DNA from: Marsupella aquatica | Lineage: Eukaryota; Marchantiophyta | DNA length: 64,000 nucleotides | NCBI GenBank assembly: GCA_973895155.1 | Contig: OZ316892.1 | Location: forward strand, 28,954,001-29,018,000 | Reading direction: 5' to 3' | Shown: piece after piece, positions 55,632 through 64,000 of the stretch | Layout of the letters: the number at the start of each line of letters is the position of its first letter | How positions within the stretch are numbered: position 1 is the first letter of the stretch | Position numbers and translations under genes: made by a program | The notes under the pieces: model-generated | Seen by the model: the letters and a program-made list of their open reading frames with translations, nothing else | Told to the model about the DNA's origin: nothing | The model's database searches: none

Positions 55632-58600
55632 ATTTCCACCTCGGGCCTGATCCTCTGCGTCTCTACCACAATCCCAGAAAGCCTCGAGAGCGAAATTGCA
55701 GACCCGATCAGATTCGTCGCACGTCTAGTCGAGATCCACTGCTTCTCGACTCTTCCTCTTGTGGCCTCGAGCTTCGAGGTGTGGAGTTTGTGAACGAGAA
55801 CGATCGCGAGCACACTCTGGGAGAGTGGGAGGGGGCAAGATTCTCCGGGCAGCGGGCAGAGGGGGCGGGTCTGGGGGTACGAAGAAGCGGGCAGGCGGAA
55901 GGGGGAAGAGAGAGGGGAACGGTCACCGGGCAGGGAGCGAAGGTGCGGGGCGAGTAACATGGGCAGGGGCGAGATTTGGGTCACGGGTTGGGGTCCAATG
56001 CGGGCACGGAATCCAGGGTCGGGGCGGATGAGCATGTGGATAAGCAGGCAAGAGCGGGCAGGGGCCGGGCAGGGTAGCGGGCAGGGAGGAGCTGCCCCAG
56101 TCGGGTTCAGTGGGGCCGGGCTCGAGATACGGTAGATAAGGGGCTGGCCCCGGTACGGCCAATGGGGGGCTCCGAGAAACCGCCCACAGTAGAACGTTGT
56201 GAGCACATATCCGTGCTATGCTACCCTTGGTCAGGTTTTGCCTTTCCACAGACCCTTCTTATATATAGAGAGTTGTCATCATCAGGTTTTTTCATGGGGA
56301 TCTCATTGTCTTCCTCAGTAGCTCCCATCCAAGAGCAATATACTTGGTGCGATTTAATAGCCTTTGTGTGGCTGGAGACACTGTGTTATTGGCTAGAGGC
56401 CAAAAGTTGTCGGCACAAGGACGTGATAGTATAGATAAAAGAGCTACGCACTTTGTTGGTCGAACGGTCACACTAGGCCGAATTATAGCATGTTCATCCT
56501 GGAACATGCCTCTTTTGTTGTGTTGTAGTGACATGTTATTCATTTGATTTATTTTATGATAAAAGAAGTGGGTCCATGTAAATTATATGCCAAGAAATTA
56601 ATATCTATTAATTAAGAGTGAGTGACATAATACACATGCAAAAAAAAATACACATTATGACCAAGAAATTACAAAGGTACTAAAGAATTGTGCACATACA
56701 GTACACATTTTCACTTGCTTCTAGGTCATGACAATCAACTCAATTTAAACCATAAATTTTGTAAAAGAAACCAAGAGTGATACTTAGTACACCAAATGTG
56801 CACATTGTTTATTTAAACTCATTTCTCTCACTCTCATGAGAAAAAAAGATAATTCACTAAGGAGTTCTTGAAAAGGAAAGATTAAACATTTATGAGGGAA
56901 GCCATATACATTTAAAATACTCTAAGTTCACTAAACTTAAAAGGGGTCCAAAATTTAATTCAAAATCAAATTAATACAAATAATTCACTTAGTTCAGGCA
57001 CATTAAAATAAAATATTGAACATAACATCTGAACAAGACAATCTGAAAGATGGATTCACCATATAGCACCTTCATAATTATACCATAGAACGGCCACACA
57101 AGACCGACCACACAAGACCGGACATTTGTGAGGATTACTGTTTTAGAAACCTTTGTCAAAACAATAGTACATAATAATCTTTACACACCCATGGGAAGCT
57201 CCTTCCAAAATATGTAGAAGCATGTGCAACCACATCAATAGTATTAGTCACAAGCAAGAACAATTGGTTATGCAAGAAGAACCAACATGACTATTTGTGT
57301 TTGAGGCAAGGCAAAGAAAAGAAAAACAGGTAGACATGGTAACTATAAAAACAATGGAAAACTAGCTTAAAAGCAATATTTCAAATTAAAGAAAGGTTAA
57401 AAAAGGGAAAATGAAAATAACATTTGGATGGTGTGATTGATATCAGTATTTTTTGGTACATATTTTTTGAATTTCTATTTAATTGGATGATTTTTGAAAT
57501 AGCCATGGGTGAAAAGAAACTCTTTGGCTACTATAGCATCTACCAAGGTAATGTAATAATTAAAACCCTTTCAATTGGCCACTATGGACACAGAAGTAAC
57601 AACTAAACATATGAAACCCTTCAACTACTATGGATAGAGGAGTAAGAGGTTAAGGTAGAGCTAGTGAGTACTCATAATAAAGGTGAAGGCTCTCTAATCA
57701 CAATATCTTTGACCATTGATTGCAATTCATAAAATAGACAAGCACCATCAAACTCAAGAGTGCTATAATATAATAATAGTGATATGCACACAGAGATAGT
57801 GCAATGGTAAAAGATATTATGATTAGATAACATATCATTTTGATTAACATCCTTAGTGTTATCTCTGTGACTATGCATATTTCTAAATTGAGTCTGAAGC
57901 TGTCACTCGAACATGAGAAGAACAAAATTCAAGTCTTAGTTTCTTGTCAAGATCACCTCAAATTACTAGCAACTTACTTGCAGCATGCGGGGCAACGTGA
58001 TCACTAATTGCTATAGTGCCTAATTGAAATAGAAGCTCCTTGACATTATGTTGGTGTACCAAACCAAAATTGTCAAATGTGTTTAAAGCTCAATACCACA
58101 CAACACTAATTTTTCACAGAGCTTAGAGCCTCGGGCGGGGGGGGGGGAGCGGCTGGGGGGTTTACTATCAGAAATCTTAGGAACCATGTGCAATTCAAAA
58201 TATATACTTTTGATAAAAATTAACTAAAAAATTTTAAGGCGTAGGAGGCAAAAAAGTCATTATAAATTCATGTTTACAGAATATTCTTTAATATATACTT
58301 TTTATAAATTAAAATAGGTTATTAATATTAAAAATAAAGAATTGTCACCTGCTTATCAAACGATTTACATGACAAATACGTATTTACTCCTACTAAAATT
58401 GTTTGTTATCGTATGACAGGAACGTGGAGGGACGCTATTCGGATTCTATTGCATGTAGGATGAGTATGTTTGATTTCGCTCCCGGAAGTGTAATTTTTGA
58501 TCAAGTCTACCGACTAGCCTCTCTACTTTTGATCAAGTCCCATGGACTACACCACACACACTCCTACTGGTCGTTGGTGGAGTGCTGTCACCACCCCTCT

Positions 58601-59580
58601 TACTCACATGGTTGACCAAACCGTGCAAAGATTCCTTAGACGCTTCTTGGGAAAGAACACAATCGTGAGCCAGAAAAGGTAACACCACACCAAAACTTGA
58701 GGAATCAAACCAAATCCATATCTTTTGGCAAAACGTCGTAACACATTGCAAGATCACTATATTCATTAAAACTGTACTTTTAAAAGTCCATAAGATGAAC
58801 CCTAAAGTTATTTTTTTTCAGGCCAAATTTCTATTAAAGCATTCCCAAAAGCTAATTTTTTTCAGCCCAAATATACACTTTTGAACGCCCAAAATTTTGT
58901 TTTTTTTCACCCAAATGTTTAATAATAACTTAAATCATATATTCTAATTAATTTAAAAATTAGAGTAAATTTAATTTAGTCCAAAAATCAGAGGCCAATA
59001 CCACTCAGACCATCTATAAATTAAAAAATATAGATGGTCATAAATCAAGGGTCAAAATGAGATTGACCCACTATATAATTATTAAATTGTCCAGTCCAGT
59101 GAGAGAGCCTCACACTAAGCATATATCCTAATTATTTACTTTATCCTACATGTTCAAAACATATCCTTTCAAGACATAATATGAATGTACAATTCAGGGT
59201 AGGCACTAGAGCAACCCTATCTCCTAATGATCAAGACAAAACTCATTTGAACAAGAAAGTCTGCTTCCTGATTTATCATAGCGGATGTCACGGTTGCAAG
59301 TATCTCTCGCATGGTGGTTCTTAAACTTATTGGTGAGATCCCTAGTTCTGAGAACTTTCCAAATAAAATGCCTTCTATTTTGTGTATGAGGACCAGAATA
59401 GTTGTCTCCAAGTATTACGTTTGCAGTTTCTTCGATCTCATCCGTGGTCCACGTCTCCAGTGGTGGGTAATGTTGCACCTCGTTCTTTCCGTCCCAAGGA
59501 ATCTCTTCAGGAGTCACATCCAAGATGGTTCCAAACTCCCTATGGATACAACGACAATCTCCCCACTTCTGTTCCAAATC
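55632..59580. other. psbQ upstream region and AT-rich spacer
   Basis: 55632-56160 is probable psbQ 5' UTR and promoter; 55800-56160 is GC-rich and purine-biased on the plus strand (GGGCGGG/GGGCAGG runs). From about 56250 to 59200 the DNA is AT-rich with no gene; a run of G lies near 58137-58150. The frame at 59224-59577 is antisense to the 3' flank of the next gene and has no domain. Confidence 0.5.
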
Positions 59581-62500
59581 TTAGCATCTATAGATGGCAG
59601 CATGATCCTCCTTGCTTGTTAATAAATTGAAAACAGACCACTTTGGATTGTTGACAGTGATATAATGTTGAACGCAGTAAGCCTTTCTCAATTTGCAAAG
59701 ATACGGCCATAATATCTCGGGCAAAAAAGTGTCATTTGAAGCTGTGTGAGTAAATGGATTTGGAAACAATCCATTCACATCATAATTCAAAAATGCCTTC
59801 AATGGAGAATCATCAATAAGAACTGTATTAGAAGCATCATATTTTTCTGGAAAACGGTCCCAAATGGTTTGCAAATTCTTCAGAAGTAAATTGGCCTTCC
59901 CATCTGTTATATCTGGCCTTTGGATGCAACTATCAAAGGTATCTTCTTGAGTAAAGACAAACTTGAACTTCTGTCGCTCCTCCTCAGTGAAAATCAACTC
60001 CATTAAGTCCATTGTTTTTGGCCTCCTTGCACAGGTCCAAATTGCGACGTCAAAAACCATGAAAGCTGCATATAGAAATTCGTGGAGGTATGGGCGCTCC
60101 ACATACATGAAATTAAACCCTCCACGTCTCCCCCAATGCACACCACGTAAACTTGTCTGATTTCGCCATGGTCCTGAGCTTCTGGTCTTAATGCAATCCC
60201 AACAAATCTTGTTAAGGTCAAGAACCAAGAGCTTTCGCCGGATCGGAGAGTGTAGTATTGGAGTGAATTCTGGAAACATTAACATAAGCCCTTAGTCAAT
60301 GCGACTCAAAGTTTAAACAATTACTACGGAGGAAAACTCTCAAAATTTGAAATCAAACAAACTTTGTTATAGCATTTGAAGTAGAGAGGAACGACCCTGG
60401 GGCGACCCTCCTAGAAAAACATTAATTACATTTAATTGCCATTTTTTAGATCCAAAGTATACCTGGGTCAAACCCTTCCTCCACAGCAACGCTTTTCGAG
60501 GGAATGCCAACAAAATCCTTTGAGGAAGGAGATTCTACAACGGAACTTTGGTCTGTAAAAAAGTATATTATTACAAAGATAAAGCTTAGATTGTCATTAA
60601 AATACCAAGAACCAAAGAAAGGGCTAATAATTTCCAATGCTAAAATGCCCAAATTCATCTATTGTTTGATCACCTAAAACACTCTGTATCTCGGAATTGA
60701 TACCACTGGGAAGTTGCTCTTCAAAGGATGGGGGTGCAAAAATTGGGCTCAGTCTCAAGTTCAGTTTTTTGTAATCTGATTTTGCCATTATCTTTGGAGC
60801 ATCGTCTAGTGATTCTATCATTCCAACCTTTGGTCCATTTCTCCATATAAAATGAGTTGCAGGACGGACTGTTTTCATATATCCAGTCCTGCCGATCTCG
60901 GATCCAGAATTTTGTGAAAATGATAATACTACGGGGCTTCCTGTAGAAGCACTTGTAAAAACCAATTTAGTCTCTGATGAGCAATATAGAGGAGACAGGG
61001 GAGGATTTGAAGCACCTGCCTTCTCTTCTTCATTTGCAGCGGTCTCAGGTACTTGACGATCATCCTCCTTTGCAAGCGCAATGTCTGACATTTCTCCCAA
61101 TTCTACTGCGTCAATATTGCCTAGACCATCTGCGGTTGCCTTCCAATGTGCGTCCGATGTGGACGATGTAAGATCTGGGTCCGATTGGTGCATCCAATTC
61201 TCTAAACCGACAAAGGGATTTCTTGGTGGGTCGCCCTCAGGTCGACCCACAACATCAGCCAACCCCACACCAAAGTAGGGAATACCTACCACTTGTGTTC
61301 CACGTTCATCCAAATTTTGGGTGACCCTGTCGTCTGTGTCGTGACCCAATTCTCCTTCCTCAATATCATCTTCGCCCTGGTCTACGCCTTCTTTGGCACC
61401 AACATGCTCGGAAACCCCATCGCGGGCTCTACCAAATTTGGAACCGCCCATCCGGTCACTCATTATGGAAGGAACTTTCTCGCAGAGAACCCTTCCATAT
61501 GCCTGAGTGAAATCATATTCATCCTCAGTGTCTAAATACGCAAAGCATTCTCTGAAACACAACAATGACACCTTCATAACCTGTCCTCCCGAGAAAAAGT
61601 CAAGTATAGTCTCCCCTTCAGCCGAAAAAAATTCAATAATACTCTGCAGCATACATTTTGGCTTAGCGTGAATATTCACAAAGCCACCTCTACTTCCCAC
61701 CATCTCAAACATGGGAGCCTTTCGTAAGAAATCTCCAATGTGAAATGCCAAAGTTGACTCAGTCTCTGTCTCCTTACTTGTCTTACTCTTATTCTTATCT
61801 CGCTTCTCCGTCTTGTCTTCCACTTGGAAATCAGGGTCGATCGCCGAATTGTAAGAAAATTGGCAATTAAATCCAGGCTTGAACACTTGCTTCCAATCAA
61901 ATTTCTCCTCAGTGGTGATTCCTGCAAAGATTATCTCCTCCATACCACAACTGAAAAGTAAGCCCTCTGGAACTGGTGTATCACTCCGTCGATAGCTCCC
62001 GTAGTCGACGTGGATGTCCATTCCCTTTTCATGTTGCAATTTCCTAAGGGCACTCAAAATGTTTGCAGCAAGTGGCCCCGGATGCACAGTCATGACAACA
62101 ACAATTGTTGGATTTCTTGGAAGATCCACAATGTATTGCAGTAATGCAATAATTTCAGCATCGGTCCAAACATGTTGTCGGAGCCTACTGAAGTCAACAA
62201 TGGCAAGAGGACACAAAGGTGAAGGCTCTTGTAGCATTTCCGGCACGGTCGTCTTCATCAAATTCTCACTAAAAAATGTCAAGAAAGGCTCCGTGCGAGA
62301 ACGACCAATCCCACCAAATTCTTTACAATACAACCCATCTAGTCTGACCATCAGACTTTGTGGGAAACTCTCCTTGACCACATTCTTCTTCAATGAATTG
62401 TTGAGGTAAACCTCACCCGCTGCTCTCCTCAATTTTGTCATCTCAAGCTCAGATTTCAAGGAAGGCAACAATATCACCAGACACTCCCAAGATGTGCCAA

Positions 62501-64000
62501 TAGGAAACTTCTCACGATACTTTTCCACGAAATAGCCAATAATGACTGTTCTCAATTTGGACACTATCTTGATTGTAAGGGCCAAGTCTCCCATTGCGAC
62601 AAGCTCTGATTTGTTGGTGATATCCTTCTTCAGCAAGACACGCTCCTCTTCAACGTCCTTCAAGATCTCAATTATCTGTTTGCTACTAATCTCTCCTTCA
62701 AAGCATCGAAAGGTACCGGGAGTGATCAATTTTGGGGGTCTTGGCCCTCCATACCCACCAGCCCCGTCTTGGAGCTTCCCACTCAACCATTTTGCACACA
62801 CGTTCCGCCATAATTCAAAGAGCTCATCTTCGGCAAAAAGTAACCAATAAATGCTCTTTAGGCTTGACTTCCCCATTGTAACCTTTGCCAGGGCAAACCA
62901 ATCCTGCATATCCAATGGACTTGACATTAGTTTCAGGGTACAATGCATATGTTAGAAAATTTATACCTATGTTTGAAACAGGCTAAGCCGCCTCGCCCCA
63001 AGGGCGTGGCGAACCTCTACATCTAACCGCAATTGACTGAAACGGAACTAGGGAATTATTCTTAGAGAGACTAGTCTAGGTTGCCTCGCCCTGAGGGCGA
63101 GGCAAACATTTGCTTTAATCTTCTAACCAAGGAAAACAAGAAAAGGCAGCCTCGCCCTTGGGGCGAGGCAAACCTCTACCATTGACAATCTTTAAACAAA
63201 GCGGATCAAGAATAGTTTGCGTTGCTCCAACATGTACCTGATAGTTTTTCCTGTCTGTATTTTGATTGGTCCCAATCCCTGGACGCGGCGGTTTCCTGCA
63301 CTCCTCAAACTGCCTTCGTGCATGAACAATAGTCTCTAAAAAACAAGACTTAAATTGCATAGTATCATTGACAGCATTCGATAAACTTGAATGCTCAACC
63401 AAAATTGTCTTTGGAGTGAGGTCAGATAGGATCCTTGCTTTCCTATACTTTAGTTTGTTGGCAAGATCTGTCAGCTTGGCGTCAGTCTCGGCCCACCCTT
63501 GGATCCATTGGGCAGCTCTTGCAGAATGCTGGCCACTGATGGCAAGGAATTGGATCTCATGCTTCTTCACACCAATCAAAAACTCTTTCCTATCCTGAGG
63601 TGTGTTGTCATAATGAAGCAACTGTTTAGTGCTCTCGCGATACGGAATCAAATCAGCAACTTGTGGTTCCTGTCCAGGGTTTTTCATCATAGACTTTGAT
63701 ATCTCCATTGCATGCGAAAGATTGAACATTCGATATACAAAAACGGCCGATGGCGGATTAATATTTTTTACAGGAATATCAAAAACTTTGCGGATGCCAA
63801 AAGTATAATACTGCTCAATATTACGCAAAACCTCTTGGCCTTTGAGCACATCATCTTCTTTGGGTCCTTCTGTCGGACACATATCATCCTCTGGATGCAA
63901 GACAAAGTTTGAAGTCGACCCTGACATTGGTTTTGATTTCGCAACCTTTGCCTTCTTTGTCTGCTTTTTTTTGGGGCCCTCATCATCTTCATTTTTTTTA
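59581..64000 (-). CDS. ParB-like / DNA-methylase-like / NIF-type HAD fusion protein, 5' end beyond window
   Basis: Four exons join in frame: 63238-64000 (open at the window edge), 60674-62903, 60463-60552, 59581-60269; donors and acceptors are GT-AG with phases 0, 1, 1. The product is over 1,250 aa. N-terminal part: a basic Lys-rich stretch, then a ParB/Srx-like domain (FDIPVKNINPP, ISKSMMKNPG, FLAISGQHSARAAQWI). Middle: an unrecognised region, then KPKCMLQSIIEFFS and ETILDFFSGG (61584-61613) ending in DEYDFTQAYGRVL, which follow the layout of the C-terminal half of N4/N6 DNA methylases, with motif I degenerate. An acidic linker follows. C-terminal: a NIF/FCP1-like HAD domain (KLLVLDLNKICWDCI, IWTCARRPKTM, VLIDDSPLKAFLN), with Asn at the second acid of DxD as in related plant proteins. 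Function unknown. The HAD exons could instead be a separate gene, but no start or promoter is evident and phases fit. Confidence 0.7.
62904..63237 (-). other. Intron 1 of the ParB/methylase-like gene with three hairpins
   Basis: The intron runs from donor GTACATG to acceptor ATATGCAG. It holds three GC-rich inverted repeats on the theme GCCTCGCCC-nnn-GGGCGAGGC: about 62991-63012 (one arm mismatched), 63083-63103 and 63149-63169. The surrounding AT-rich intron makes them stand out, and they also share the flank AACCTCTAC or AACATTTGC on the right. Confidence 0.85.

Noticed and set aside
62983-63180. Bacterial-type terminators
   Set aside because: The GC hairpins lack T tracts and lie within an intron of a spliced gene.
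59581-64000. Bacterial contamination as the source of the ParB/methylase-like sequence
   Set aside because: The frames are joined by phase-matched GT-AG introns and followed by a plant-type HAD domain, so a eukaryotic gene is more likely.

Overview
The window looks like nuclear DNA of a green plant (streptophyte). It carries spliced, GT-AG-intron genes for a PsbQ precursor with a bipartite chloroplast/thylakoid targeting peptide, a plant-type CLC transporter, the INO80 subunit ARP5, APC5 of the anaphase-promoting complex and an RPB7-family RNA polymerase subunit. These sit in repeat-rich DNA with plant-type Ty1/copia elements. A non-seed lineage (charophyte alga or bryophyte) is my guess; the sequence alone does not settle it. 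All six host genes are on the minus strand. I rebuilt exon models by hand from splice sites and reading-frame phase.

Layout: 1-1918 is repeat-bearing spacer. 1919-6751 is ARP5 (12 exons, 742 aa). 7828-12255 is a mosaic of decayed copia pieces: an LTR-gag-protease-LTR element lacking most of pol, lying against a fragment of another copia pol. 13051-20939 is a structurally complete copia element with identical 107-bp LTRs and a 5-bp target duplication (ACAAG). A 996-bp hAT-like element with 8-bp duplicated flanks has inserted into the end of its pol. 20940-22598 holds a 50-bp minisatellite. 22599-29486 is the CLC gene (8 exons, 780 aa); its fourth intron contains a decayed fragment resembling mitochondrial nad7.

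29487-45662 is a 16-kb gene-free stretch with fold-back (long inverted repeat) elements, MITE-like units, dispersed repeats and microsatellites. 45663-48431 is a single-exon APC5, followed 148 bp upstream by an RPB7-family gene (48580 to about 49506). 49507-53811 is spacer with a candidate solo LTR. 53812-55631 is psbQ (3 exons, 230 aa). 55632-59580 is AT-rich spacer after a short GC-rich promoter-side block.

The most unusual locus is 59581-64000. Four minus-strand exons join in frame into a protein of more than 1,250 aa, open at the window edge. It combines a ParB/Srx-like domain, a region resembling the C-terminal half of bacterial N4/N6 DNA methylases with a degenerate motif I, and a C-terminal NIF/FCP1-like HAD phosphatase domain. 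ParB-like plus DNA methylase is a phage/bacterial arrangement; joined to a plant-type HAD domain in a spliced gene it is the best candidate here for something undescribed. Its first intron carries three copies of a GC-rich perfect or near-perfect hairpin.
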